A stretch of DNA of 64,000 nt from an uncultured Lacinutrix sp. (GTDB lineage: Bacteria > Bacteroidota > Bacteroidia > Flavobacteriales > Flavobacteriaceae), in assembly GCF_947500325.1 (NCBI RefSeq), contig NZ_CANMRQ010000019.1, positions 1-64,000 on the forward strand. Direction: 5' to 3'. Of the stretch, positions 8,103 through 16,716 are shown in pieces. Position 1 is the first letter of the stretch. The number at the start of each line of letters is the position of its first letter. A program made the position numbers and the translations under genes. Below the pieces are notes generated by a model that saw nothing but the letters and a program-made list of their open reading frames with translations, ran no database searches and had not been told where the DNA came from.

Positions 8103-8110
8103 TATCTTTG
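8103..8110 (+). promoter_or_regulatory. -7 promoter element of the DUF493 gene
   Basis: TATCTTTG fits TANNTTTG. It lies 17 nt upstream of the ATG at 8128, so it would overlap the longer GTG-started frame at 8110. This supports the ATG start. Confidence 0.6.
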
Positions 8111-8127
8111 TGAGATATATAAGACTT

Positions 8128-8421
8128 ATGAGTAAATCACAAAATCCAGAGGATTTTTATACAAAATTAAAGAGCCAATTATTAGATACAACACTTTGGC
8201 CAACAGAATATTTATATAAATTTATAGTATTGTCAGATCAAAAAAAAATAGCAGAAATTGAAGCTATATTTAACCATTTGGGTGCTGTAATACAAACAAA
8301 AGAATCTAGTAATGGTAAATATACAAGTGTCTCTATTAATGTCCGTATGAAAAACCCAGATGCTGTAATAGAAAAATACAAAGAAGTTGCAGAAAAGATT
8401 GAAGGTGTAATTTCTTTATAA
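8128..8421 (+). CDS. DUF493 (YbeD-like) protein
   Basis: A 97-residue protein of the YbeD/DUF493 fold, with an ACT-like alpha-beta arrangement. It has the opening FYTKLKSQLLDTTLWPTEYLYKFIV and the central KYTSVSINVRMKNPDAVIEKYKEV. The fold resembles regulatory ligand-binding domains; the function is not established. The start is placed at ATG 8128 rather than the in-frame GTG at 8110 because the promoter -7 box ends at 8110. Confidence 0.88.
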   Translation: MSKSQNPEDFYTKLKSQLLDTTLWPTEYLYKFIVLSDQKKIAEIEAIFNHLGAVIQTKESSNGKYTSVSINVRMKNPDAVIEKYKEVAEKIEGVISL

Positions 8422-8509
8422 TTTTATCGTTATACTTTAAATAGTTTTGTATTTTGCGAAGGCATTAGAGAACTACAATGCAACACATTAATTCTACACA
8501 ATTTTTATT

Positions 8510-9163
8510 TTGATAGACGATATAGAATATAACACAGAACGTGAACATTTAATTATTCCAGAATATGGAAGACACGTTCAGAAAATGGTAAACTTTGCCA
8601 TTAAACAAGAGACTAAAGAAGAACGTAATAAGGTAGCTAAAGCCATTATTTCTGTTATGGGTAATCTACAACCGCATTTGCGAGATGTACCAGATTTCCA
8701 GCATAAGCTTTGGGATCAATTGTTTATTATGTCTAAATTTGAGTTAGATGCAGATTCTCCATATGAAAAACCATCTAAAGAACTTTTAGAAGAACGACCA
8801 GAACCTTTAGAGTATCCTCAGAATTTTCCTAAATATCGTTTCTATGGCAACAACATTAAGACAATGATTGATGTTGCTATTTCGTGGGAAGATGGAGAAT
8901 TAAAAGAAGCTTTAACATATACGATTGCTAATCATATGAAAAAGTGTTTTTTAAATTGGAACAAAGATACGGTTGAAGATTATGTGATTTTTAATCACTT
9001 ATTTGAATTATCTAATGGTGAAATCAATTTAAAAGAATCTAAAGAAGATTTAATAGATTCTGCTAGTTTATTAAAGAGTAGTGCTAAAAAGAAGTACACG
9101 AATAATAATAAAAAAGGAGGTTCTAATAAGAAGAATAATAATCGCGGAAAAAAACGATACTAG
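8510..9163 (+). CDS. DUF4290 protein
   Basis: A 217-residue protein restricted to Bacteroidota. It has the typical N-terminus (YNTEREHLIIPEYGRHVQKMV) and a KYRFYGNNIKTMIDVAI segment. A lysine/asparagine-rich basic tail (about 190-217, with NNNKKGGSNKK) follows and may bind RNA or DNA. The start is a TTG (8510), since the next Met is within the conserved N-terminus. It is followed after 6 nt by murA and is probably cotranscribed with it. Confidence 0.88.
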   Translation: MIDDIEYNTEREHLIIPEYGRHVQKMVNFAIKQETKEERNKVAKAIISVMGNLQPHLRDVPDFQHKLWDQLFIMSKFELDADSPYEKPSKELLEERPEPLEYPQNFPKYRFYGNNIKTMIDVAISWEDGELKEALTYTIANHMKKCFLNWNKDTVEDYVIFNHLFELSNGEINLKESKEDLIDSASLLKSSAKKKYTNNNKKGGSNKKNNNRGKKRY

Positions 9164-9169
9164 TAGCTA

Positions 9170-10480
9170 ATGGGTACATTTATAATTGAAGGCGGTCACC
9201 AATTAAAAGGTGAAATACAACCACAAGGCGCAAAAAATGAAGCATTACAAATTTTATGTGCTGTATTGCTTACACCAGAAAAAGTAACCATTAATAATAT
9301 TCCAGATATTATAGACATTAACAAATTAATTGCTCTGTTGAGTAATTTAGGAGTTAAAGTTGAAAAATTAAAAGCAGGTTCTTATTCATTTCAGGCAGAT
9401 GACATTAATTTAAATTATTTAGAGTCTGCTAGTTTTAAAGAAGAAGGACGAGGTTTGCGTGGCTCTATAATGATAGTAGGTCCTTTGTTGGCACGTTTTG
9501 GTAAAGGTTATATACCAAAACCTGGTGGTGATAAAATTGGACGTAGACGTTTAGATACACATTTTGAAGGGTTTATAAATTTAGGCGCTAAATTTAGATA
9601 TAATCGAGAAGATTATTTCTATGGTGTTGAAGCCGAAAAATTAAAAGGAACAGATATGCTCTTAGATGAGGCATCTGTTACTGGAACAGCAAACATTGTA
9701 ATGGCTGCTGTTTTAGCTGAAGGAACAACAACAATATATAATGCTGCATGCGAACCGTACTTACAACAATTATGTAAGATGTTGAATCGTATGGGAGCAA
9801 AAATATCTGGTGTAGGTTCAAACTTGTTAATTATTGAAGGTGTAGATAGCTTAGGTGGTACAGATCATACGATGCTGCCAGATATGATTGAAATTGGTAG
9901 TTGGATTGGTTTAGCGGCTATGACTAAAAGTGAATTAACTATTAAAAATGTAAGCTGGGATGATTTAGGGCAAATACCAAACGTTTTTAGAAAACTAGGA
10001 ATCACTTTAGAAAAAAGAGGAGACGATATTTATATTCCGCAACACAAAGACGGATATGAAATACAAAATTATATTGATGGCTCAATTTTAACCATTGCAG
10101 ATGCACCTTGGCCAGGTTTTACACCAGATTTATTGAGTATTGTGTTAGTTGTTGCCACTCAAGCAAGAGGTGAAGTTTTGGTACATCAAAAAATGTTTGA
10201 AAGCCGTTTGTTTTTTGTAGATAAAGTAATAGATATGGGAGCAAAAATTATTCTTTGTGATCCGCATAGAGCAACCATTATAGGTCATGATTTTAAATCT
10301 CAACTTAAAGCAACAACAATGACCTCTCCAGATATTAGAGCTGGTATCTCATTACTAATTGCTGCATTATCTGCTAAAGGAACGTCTACTATTCATAATA
10401 TAGAGCAAATAGATAGAGGTTACCAGCATATTGTTGAGCGTTTACAACGTATTGGTGCTAAAATTACCAGAGTAGAATAA
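9170..10480 (+). CDS. murA: UDP-N-acetylglucosamine 1-carboxyvinyltransferase (Cys-to-Asp form)
   Basis: First committed step of peptidoglycan synthesis: transfers enolpyruvate from PEP to UDP-GlcNAc. At 436 residues it has normal length. Lys22 (GAKNEA) and the C-terminal RGY motif are present. The active-site loop reads PGGDKIGRR, so Asp121 replaces the cysteine (Cys115 in E. coli) that fosfomycin alkylates. This exchange is known to keep activity and give natural fosfomycin resistance. It follows the DUF4290 gene and ends at a strong terminator. Confidence 0.97.
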   Translation: MGTFIIEGGHQLKGEIQPQGAKNEALQILCAVLLTPEKVTINNIPDIIDINKLIALLSNLGVKVEKLKAGSYSFQADDINLNYLESASFKEEGRGLRGSIMIVGPLLARFGKGYIPKPGGDKIGRRRLDTHFEGFINLGAKFRYNREDYFYGVEAEKLKGTDMLLDEASVTGTANIVMAAVLAEGTTTIYNAACEPYLQQLCKMLNRMGAKISGVGSNLLIIEGVDSLGGTDHTMLPDMIEIGSWIGLAAMTKSELTIKNVSWDDLGQIPNVFRKLGITLEKRGDDIYIPQHKDGYEIQNYIDGSILTIADAPWPGFTPDLLSIVLVVATQARGEVLVHQKMFESRLFFVDKVIDMGAKIILCDPHRATIIGHDFKSQLKATTMTSPDIRAGISLLIAALSAKGTSTIHNIEQIDRGYQHIVERLQRIGAKITRVE

Positions 10481-10504
10481 TAAGGGCAACAATGTCTATA
10501 TATA

Positions 10505-10540
10505 CAAAAAGCTTCAGTATAATACTGAAGCTTTTTTTGT
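10505..10540. terminator. Bidirectional terminator after murA
   Basis: AAAAAGCTTCAGTAT and ATACTGAAGCTTTTTTT form a 15-bp stem with almost no loop and T-tracts in both directions. It serves murA and the converging SnoaL-like gene. Confidence 0.9.
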
Positions 10541-10559
10541 ATATATTATTATAAAAGCA

Positions 10560-10922
10560 CTATTCTATAGTGTAAAAATATTGCTCACTAGCAATTTTTC
10601 CATCTTTTACTTCGTAAACACAAACTTCCTCCATTTGTTGTCTTCCTCTGTCTTTAAAAGTACAATCAAAGCCCATTTTTGCAGTAAAAAAATTTCCAGC
10701 TACAACAGGTTCAGAAATAGAACTCGCATGAAAATCTTCTACATTTTCTAACCATTCTTTTCCTTTGTTCCAAACATTTTGTTTTCCAGTAATTTCTTCT
10801 CCAGGCATTCCAGGCATTTCTTTACTTACTACATTTTCTGCATATAGCTCGTTAATACAATCAAGATTTTTGCCTTCTTGACACATTTCTTTCCATTTTT
10901 GAGCGACTTCTTTAGTATTCAT
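10560..10922 (-). CDS. SnoaL/NTF2-like protein
   Basis: A 120-residue cone-shaped NTF2-fold protein. It shows the helical opening (EVAQKWKEMCQEGKNLDCINELYAENVV) followed by strands with FDCTFKDRGRQQMEEVCVYEVKDGKI. Family members are small-molecule binding proteins or isomerases. No catalytic pair can be assigned by eye. It is a single gene facing murA. Confidence 0.8.
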   Translation of the reverse strand: MNTKEVAQKWKEMCQEGKNLDCINELYAENVVSKEMPGMPGEEITGKQNVWNKGKEWLENVEDFHASSISEPVVAGNFFTAKMGFDCTFKDRGRQQMEEVCVYEVKDGKIASEQYFYTIE

Positions 10923-10994
10923 AACTTTAAATTTTAAGATTGAAAGCTAAAGTTAGTAAAAAATGAAATAGTATTTATTAACTAAATGTTAGGT

Positions 10995-12299
10995 TTAACT
11001 TACTGCAGCTTTGTAAACTTTTAAACAACGTTCTCTGGCCATTTTATGATCAACAATGGGATTTGGGTAAGTGAGTTCTTGAAAATCAGGAACCCATTTT
11101 TTTATATATTCTAATTGTTTATCAAATTTATCTATCTGTGTTGTTGGATTAAAAATTCTAAAGTATGGAGCAGCATCAACACCACATCCCGCAACCCATT
11201 GCCAGTTACCAATATTACTAGACATATCATAGTCAAGTAATTTTAAGGCAAAATAAGCTTCACCTAATCTCCAATCTATAAGTAAATGTTTGCATAAAAA
11301 ACTACCTACTAACATGCGTACACGATTATGCATAAACCCCGTTTTGTTTAATTGCCTCATACCAGCATCTACTAGGGGATAACCAGTTTTACCTTCACAC
11401 CATGCTTTAAATTCTAATTCATTATTACGCCATTCTATTCTGTCGTATTTTGGTTTAAAACTATTTTTAGACGTATATGGGAAATGCCAAAGAATATGCA
11501 TGAAAAACTCGCGCCAAATTAGTTCTTTAAGGAATGTTATATTTTGTTGTTTTGAAGCTTCATTAACCATTTTACGAACACTAACTGTTCCAAAGCGAAG
11601 ATGAGGTCCTAGTTTGGAGGTATTGTCTTGGGCAGGAAAATTTCGAGTAGCTTCATAATCTGCAATTAAATTTGGAGTTATCGTATATTTTTCAGCTTTT
11701 ATTTTCGACTCAGTAAATCCAATAGCATTTAAAGATAAATTAGGGAGAGTATTAGATTTTAAAGTATTATTTAATAGTGTTTCTGATGGGTAAAAGGTAA
11801 TACCTTCTCTTTTATACGTATCTAACCAAACTCTAGAGAAAGGTGTATATACTTTATAAGCAGTACCATCTTTTTTTACAATGTCGTTGCGTTCAAAAAT
11901 AACTTGATCTTTATAGGATTTAAAAGCAATTTTTTTTGACGTTAAAAGTGTTTCTATAGCCTTATCTCTAGCTATTGCATAGGGTTCATAATCGTGATTT
12001 GTATATACTGTATCTATAGTATATTGCTCTACAAGTGTCCTAAAGATCTTTTCTGGTTCTCCAAAAAATAAAGCAATATTAGAATTGTAGTCTTTTTTGA
12101 GTTTGCTTTGCATGTTTTGTATACTTTCATAAATAAAAGTAATACGAGCATCATTTTTAGGTAGTTTATTAAGAATATTGCTATCAAAAATAAAAATAGG
12201 TAAGACAAGATTATTGTCTTTTAAAGCTTTATATAAGCCATGATTATCATCTAAACGAAGGTCTCTTCTAAACCAGAATATATTTACTTTTGGATTCAT
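10995..12299 (-). CDS. Deoxyribodipyrimidine photolyase / cryptochrome family
   Basis: Blue-light flavoprotein, about 434 residues from the ATG at 12299 (MNPKVNIFWFRRDLRL). An in-frame ATG at 12317 would add six residues but overlaps the upstream gene. The N-terminal antenna domain is followed by the FAD domain with ELIWREFF, the CEGKTGYPLVDAGMRQL segment, MHNRVRMLVGSFL, and NIGNWQWVAGCGVDAAPYFRIFNP, which holds conserved FAD contacts. This fits a class I CPD photolyase that repairs UV dimers. It ends a cluster with SRPBCC, TspO and glutathione peroxidase genes, suggesting a light/ROS stress operon. Confidence 0.93.
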   Translation of the reverse strand: MNPKVNIFWFRRDLRLDDNHGLYKALKDNNLVLPIFIFDSNILNKLPKNDARITFIYESIQNMQSKLKKDYNSNIALFFGEPEKIFRTLVEQYTIDTVYTNHDYEPYAIARDKAIETLLTSKKIAFKSYKDQVIFERNDIVKKDGTAYKVYTPFSRVWLDTYKREGITFYPSETLLNNTLKSNTLPNLSLNAIGFTESKIKAEKYTITPNLIADYEATRNFPAQDNTSKLGPHLRFGTVSVRKMVNEASKQQNITFLKELIWREFFMHILWHFPYTSKNSFKPKYDRIEWRNNELEFKAWCEGKTGYPLVDAGMRQLNKTGFMHNRVRMLVGSFLCKHLLIDWRLGEAYFALKLLDYDMSSNIGNWQWVAGCGVDAAPYFRIFNPTTQIDKFDKQLEYIKKWVPDFQELTYPNPIVDHKMARERCLKVYKAAVS

Positions 12300-12303
12300 T
12301 ATA

Positions 12304-12765
12304 TTAATATTTTCCAAATAGTTCTTCTAATTTTTTTGTTCTATAATTAAAAATCTCTTCCAACTTAGGTTTTACTAAAAAAGGATGCACCATTTGACCC
12401 AAAAACCCCATTGGTATTTTGTAATCTATAATATCTTCCATTTCAACACCACCATCAATTTCTTTTATAAAGTGTTTATGATGCCATAAAGCATAAGGAC
12501 CAAAACGTTGCTCGTCTACAAAATACTCGCCGTCTTTTACATGTGTAATTTCGGTAACCCACTTGGTTTTTATGCCCAAAACAGGAGTCACTATATATTG
12601 TATAATTTGCCCAGCAAACATAGGTCTGTCTGCTCCAGATAGGATATTAAACCCCATATAATCTGGAGTAATGGTTTTTAAATTTTCTGGGCTAGATAAA
12701 AATTCCCAAGCCTCTTGTTTAGAAATTGGAAGCTTTTGTTTTTTATGTAAACGATATATTTTCAT
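12304..12765 (-). CDS. SRPBCC family protein
   Basis: A 153-residue helix-grip protein. Its N-terminus (YRLHKKQKLPISKQEAWEFLSSPENLKTITPDYMGF) is of the type found next to photolyase and cryptochrome genes. It has the DEQRFGPYALWHHKHFI core and a C-terminal FNYRTKKLEELFG. It probably binds a hydrophobic or aromatic ligand. It stops 5 nt before the photolyase ATG and starts 12 nt after the tspO stop, so the four genes form one operon. Confidence 0.88.
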   Translation of the reverse strand: MKIYRLHKKQKLPISKQEAWEFLSSPENLKTITPDYMGFNILSGADRPMFAGQIIQYIVTPVLGIKTKWVTEITHVKDGEYFVDEQRFGPYALWHHKHFIKEIDGGVEMEDIIDYKIPMGFLGQMVHPFLVKPKLEEIFNYRTKKLEELFGKY

Positions 12766-12776
12766 GCATTATTTTC

Positions 12777-13238
12777 TTAGTTGTTTAATAATATATAGGC
12801 ATTTAATGAAGTTGCTATAATTAACCAAGTCATATATGGTAACAGTAGATAACTTTTAGATTTCATAGTTTTCTTATTACTAATGAAAAATGTAAATATC
12901 ACAATAGTTAATGCTCCAATAACAACTAATCCTATGGTTATCATGTGTAGATTAAAAAACACATAATTCCAAATTACATTTAAAAAGACTTGAAATATAA
13001 AAGCTAATCTTAATTTTAGAGAATCTGAATTTAAAAATAAATGGGCCAAATATATTGAAAAGCAAATCATTATAATAGTCCAAGTAACCCCGAAAACCCA
13101 ACCTGGAGGTGTCCAAGGTGCTTTGTTTAATGCTATATACCATTCTGTTTGTGGACCATTATTCATTAACCAACTGCCATAGGCTAAGCCTCCAAAATTG
13201 ATAATTAAAAAGATAATAATTCGAGTTGTTAATTTCAT
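12777..13238 (-). CDS. tspO: TspO/MBR family tryptophan-rich membrane protein
   Basis: Five-helix membrane protein of 153 residues, the normal length. It has the conserved PQTEWYIALNKAPWTPPGWVFGVTWT motif in the first loop and second helix, and a W/N-rich helix (FQVFLNVIWNYVFF). TspO binds porphyrins and cholesterol-like ligands and is tied to light and oxidative-stress responses. Its ATG overlaps the glutathione peroxidase stop by 4 nt, indicating coupling. Confidence 0.94.
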   Translation of the reverse strand: MKLTTRIIIFLIINFGGLAYGSWLMNNGPQTEWYIALNKAPWTPPGWVFGVTWTIIMICFSIYLAHLFLNSDSLKLRLAFIFQVFLNVIWNYVFFNLHMITIGLVVIGALTIVIFTFFISNKKTMKSKSYLLLPYMTWLIIATSLNAYILLNN

Positions 13239-13723
13239 AAATGTTTAATGATTTTTTTACTTAAAGGCTTTGTTATAGAATAAAAATAATCTATTAATTC
13301 TCCATTTTCGTTAACTAAATATTTTTGAAAATTCCATTTTACAGAAGAGTTTTTAGAACCATTCTTTACTTTTTGTGTTAGCCATTGATAAAGCGGATGA
13401 ATATCTCCTCCTTTAACATCAATTTTTTCTGAGATTAAAAAAGTAACACCATAGTTCACTTTGCAAAAACTTTCTATTTCTGAAGCTTTTCCAGGTTCTT
13501 GCTTTCCAAATTGATTACATGGAACGCCAATAACAACAAGAGATTCTTTATAAGTGTCACTTAATTTTTGAAGTGCTTTATATTGAGGAGTAAAACCACA
13601 TTTTGATGCTACATTTACAAAGAGTATTTTTTTTCCTTTAAATTCTATAAAGTTTACTGGTATACCATTTATAGAATTAATTTTAATACTATATAAAGAT
13701 GAATGATTATCTATACTTGACAT
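13235..13723 (-). CDS. Glutathione peroxidase-like thiol peroxidase
   Basis: A 162-residue thioredoxin-fold peroxidase. The peroxidatic residue is Cys42 (NVASKCGFTPQY), not selenocysteine. The Gln (VPCNQFGKQEPG) and Trp/Asn (KWNFQKYLV) of the catalytic tetrad are present. Bacterial Cys forms usually take electrons from thioredoxin. It is the first gene of the GPx-tspO-SRPBCC-photolyase operon. Confidence 0.94.
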   Translation of the reverse strand: MSSIDNHSSLYSIKINSINGIPVNFIEFKGKKILFVNVASKCGFTPQYKALQKLSDTYKESLVVIGVPCNQFGKQEPGKASEIESFCKVNYGVTFLISEKIDVKGGDIHPLYQWLTQKVKNGSKNSSVKWNFQKYLVNENGELIDYFYSITKPLSKKIIKHL

Positions 13724-13775
13724 TGTCTTCTTTAGTTGTTATTTAATATTTAAATATACTAATGTTTATTAATAA

Positions 13776-13811
13776 AAAAACCTGTCAAATTGTCGAAATT
13801 TGCCAGGTTTT
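13776..13811 (-). terminator. Terminator upstream of the gpx operon
   Basis: Minus strand: AAAACCTGGCAAATTT pairs with AATTTGACAGGTTTT around a short loop, then T-tract. It would end transcription from the 73-codon gene at 13914. Confidence 0.7.
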
Positions 13812-13913
13812 GTTTCTATAAAGTATATTTTTTCTTACTACAATATTTATTATTAATTTAATGAATAAATAAAATAAATAAAATAGATAAAATAGTTAAC
13901 CAAGAGGTTTATA

Positions 13914-14135
13914 TTATGATGATGGGCGACCTTTTAATCGCTTTTCAATTTTTTGTTTAATAACAGTAAGACGTTTCATAACGTCCATTAATTCTGGGTC
14001 TTTTGTTTCTTTATAAATTTCGTTTAAGCCTAGAATCATCTCTTTAGCCTTTCTAGAAGCTACAATACGTTCGTTTGTAGTCTTAAAAGAGGTTCCTTCT
14101 TGTTCAAATTCTAGTGCTCGTTTTAACATGTCCAT
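13914..14135 (-). CDS. Small helical conserved protein, unknown function
   Basis: A 73-residue, highly charged, all-helical protein. It has the segment TTNERIVASRKAKEMILGLNEIYKET and a basic end KRLKGRPSS. I know similar short proteins in flavobacterial genomes but no function. It is a single gene with its own terminator. Confidence 0.7.
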   Translation of the reverse strand: MDMLKRALEFEQEGTSFKTTNERIVASRKAKEMILGLNEIYKETKDPELMDVMKRLTVIKQKIEKRLKGRPSS

Positions 14136-14255
14136 TTTTAATCTTTTATGTAATTCTGTAATTCATTTATTTTAGCTTGCTTATTAAACACGTTTCCATA
14201 ATAAGAAGTTGTAATTGTTTAATCTATTTGAAAGAAATAGATAAATGCTGAGCAT

Positions 14256-14414
14256 TTATTTTACAACAACACGTTCTGTTAGTAGAATTGTTTTTAATTC
14301 GTTTGCTATTTGATTTATTAAACATTCTTGTACTTGAGGCCGTTTTGCGAAATATTGTACAATACTGTTTAAGTTTGATAGACCAATAACCTTGCCAGAA
14401 GAAATAAATATCAC
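14256..14414 (-). pseudogene. folE: Remnant of GTP cyclohydrolase I
   Basis: About 53 codons (GTG at 14414 to TAA at 14256) reading ISSGKVIGLSNLNSIVQYF, AKRPQVQECLINQIA and TILLTERVVV match the central part of FolE, the GK-x-IGLSK-x-NRIV and RPQVQERL segments. The zinc ligands and everything on both sides are missing; an in-frame stop lies just upstream. This is a decayed copy of the tetrahydrofolate/pterin gene. The rest of the 494-bp gap (14136-14629) shows no other feature. Confidence 0.8.
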
Positions 14415-14629
14415 AAAAGTTTTACTAATTTTTAAGGTAAATTAAGCCTATAAATTTGAATAAAACAAGGTGTTTTTTTCGAAAAGCATCAGGTTAGATG
14501 GATACTCAATTGCCAAATAAAGCAATTTTTACCAAATTAATGGTCTTTAATCGATAAAATTTTTCGATAATCTACATTTCTCTATGATTTAATGCGTTTT
14601 TTGAATGATTTTTATATTAATAATCTTAT

Positions 14630-15940
14630 TTATAATGTATTAAAATTGTTAATTTTTATGTTTTGAGATTTTAAATCGAACATTAAATTATATAAACCAA
14701 AGAATGTTCTATTGATATATATAAAATGTTTAGATCCACGATTTCCATTCATTTTGCGTAATTCTGTACTTTTGCTATAGCGTTCTCCAAGATCTGTAAT
14801 TTGTTGAAAGAATTCTCCATCGGAAAAGTCAAATGTTTCATTATGAAATGGTTTAGTAAATAAACTAAGCATATCGAAAAACATATCTGAAAAGAAATCT
14901 AATTCCTCTTGAGAATCATCTTCTCGTAAAATCTCCAATTCATACATTTTCTGCGCAAACTCTTTTGGATTGTTTATTACTTCTGGTTTTGCCAATTCAA
15001 AATATGGAACATAAAACTCTTGAGGTACTGCCTTCATGCATCCAAAATCTAATGCTATTAAATTTGCAGATTTAGAGATTAAAAAATTACCTGGGTGTGG
15101 ATCTGCATGTACTTTCTTTAAAACATGCATTTGGTACATGTAGAAATCCCAAAGTGCTTGTCCTATTTTATTAGCCTTTTCTTGATCTGTATTATGTGCA
15201 GTAAATTCTGAAAGGTGTTCACCTTCCATCCAATCCATAGTAATTATTCTTTCAGATGATAATGCCTCGTAATAGTTTGGAAATTTTAAATTTGGTATAT
15301 GTTTACATGCTTCTACAATAGCTTTACTTTGTTCAACTTCTAAAAGATAATTAGTTTCTTCGACCAATTTATCTTCAACTTCTTTAAAGTATTTATCGCT
15401 ATCCTTTCCTTTTATATTAAACATTTTTATAGCAATTGGCTTTACCATAGCTAAATCACTAGATATGCTTTGTGCTACTCCAGGGTATTGAATTTTTACA
15501 GCTAATTTTTTGCCATCCTTTTCTGCTAAATGTACTTGACCAATACTAGCTGCATTAACAGATGTAGAATTGAATACATCGTAAATCTCTGTTGGTAATT
15601 TACCAAAGTATTTTTTAAATGTTTTTATAACTAATGGCGCAGATAATGGCGGAACAGAAAATTGAGCTAAAGAGAACTTTTCTACATAAGCGCGAGGTAA
15701 AATACTTTTTTCCATGCTAAGCATTTGCGCTACTTTTAAGGCGCTACCTTTGAGTCTTTTTAGGCCATCGTAAATATCTTCTGCATTGTTTTCATTTAAA
15801 CGTGCCTTGGCTTCGTCTTCAGTCTTTGTTAATTTATCTCCGTAATATTTAATATAATTAACACCTACTTTAGCACCAGTTTGCACTAGTTTTGAAGCAC
15901 GTTGTATTTTGGATGTAGGTATTTTATCTATAGTTTTCAA
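14630..15940 (-). CDS. ABC1/UbiB (AarF) atypical kinase
   Basis: A 436-residue UbiB-family protein. It has the KxGQ-like motif region as LKGSALKVAQMLSMEK, the A-rich loop replaced by SVNAASIGQVHLAEKDGKKLAVKIQYPGV (Lys of the ATP site in AVKIQYPG), and KKVHADPHPGNFLI with catalytic Asp and LIALDFGCM with the metal Asp. These proteins are ATPases or kinases that assist quinone-lipid metabolism. It is cotranscribed with the TetR-type regulator 16 nt upstream. Confidence 0.92.
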   Translation of the reverse strand: MKTIDKIPTSKIQRASKLVQTGAKVGVNYIKYYGDKLTKTEDEAKARLNENNAEDIYDGLKRLKGSALKVAQMLSMEKSILPRAYVEKFSLAQFSVPPLSAPLVIKTFKKYFGKLPTEIYDVFNSTSVNAASIGQVHLAEKDGKKLAVKIQYPGVAQSISSDLAMVKPIAIKMFNIKGKDSDKYFKEVEDKLVEETNYLLEVEQSKAIVEACKHIPNLKFPNYYEALSSERIITMDWMEGEHLSEFTAHNTDQEKANKIGQALWDFYMYQMHVLKKVHADPHPGNFLISKSANLIALDFGCMKAVPQEFYVPYFELAKPEVINNPKEFAQKMYELEILREDDSQEELDFFSDMFFDMLSLFTKPFHNETFDFSDGEFFQQITDLGERYSKSTELRKMNGNRGSKHFIYINRTFFGLYNLMFDLKSQNIKINNFNTL

Positions 15941-15956
15941 TAGTTCTAGTTTTAAA

Positions 15957-16613
15957 TTAATTCATCTGCATTTTTTCTTTGAAAATGAATTTCCCTAAGT
16001 CTATTAAGCTTTTTATTGGGGCAACATTTAAAACATCAAAACTTGTGTTTACAGATTTCTCTATAAAAATGTCTGTTTTCTCAAAGCTAGGAGACACATC
16101 ATCTAGCCAAAACTTGATTGTAATTAATAATTGTAACCAGGCAGATTCTTTTAAACTTCTGTTTTGAATTTTTTCTAAGTCTTCATGTTTAACATCTATC
16201 ATTTCAATGCCTAACTCTGAAATATAATGTGTAAAAGATGACTTTAGTTCTGAAAGTAATGCTAAAGATTTTATTTTGTTTTTGTGCTTATCTAAGGCAT
16301 AAACAACATAACTTCTATTGGCCGTTAAGTTTTCGAAAAATGTAAAATAAAAACTTAGCAGTTGGTTTCTAGGTTCAAAATTATCATAATCATTACTACT
16401 ACTAAGTGCTACTATTGTATTGTCGAAGAAAGCTTTAAAAATACCCTTTTCTACTGCTTCGAAAGTCCCAAAATGTTCATAGAATTTCGACTCTTCAAAG
16501 TTGTTATGTTTTGCAAATATGTATACAGAATTTGGTTGTTCGTTATGCTCTAAGACATAGTCCATATAAAATGAAATAATGTCATTTTTATTGAGGTTTT
16601 TCTTTTTTGCCAT
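15957..16613 (-). CDS. TetR/AcrR-type regulator
   Basis: A 218-residue protein. The N-terminal 60 residues form a TetR-like HTH (NKNDIISFYMDYVLEHNEQ ... YIFAKHNNFEESKFYEHFGTFEAVEKGIF), and the long C-terminus is a helical ligand domain. It heads the unit with the UbiB kinase gene. A large palindrome (16647-16674) in its upstream region is the likely operator, so autoregulation is expected. Confidence 0.85.
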   Translation of the reverse strand: MAKKKNLNKNDIISFYMDYVLEHNEQPNSVYIFAKHNNFEESKFYEHFGTFEAVEKGIFKAFFDNTIVALSSSNDYDNFEPRNQLLSFYFTFFENLTANRSYVVYALDKHKNKIKSLALLSELKSSFTHYISELGIEMIDVKHEDLEKIQNRSLKESAWLQLLITIKFWLDDVSPSFEKTDIFIEKSVNTSFDVLNVAPIKSLIDLGKFIFKEKMQMN

Positions 16614-16646
16614 TGTAAGTAGTTTAATAGCATAAAGATACGAAAT

Positions 16647-16674
16647 GTTTAACGATTAATCGTATTAGTTAAAC
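16647..16674. promoter_or_regulatory. Palindromic operator upstream of the TetR-type gene
   Basis: GTTTAAC and GTTAAAC are inverted arms 14 nt apart. Inside lies the perfect 12-bp palindrome ACGATTAATCGT (16652-16663). It sits directly upstream of a -7-like box (TATCTTTA on the minus strand, 16633-16640), about 35 nt before the start codon. Confidence 0.6.
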
Positions 16675-16716
16675 AAAAATTAACAAGAGTTTACAATAGA
16701 TTTTAATTAATAGAAA

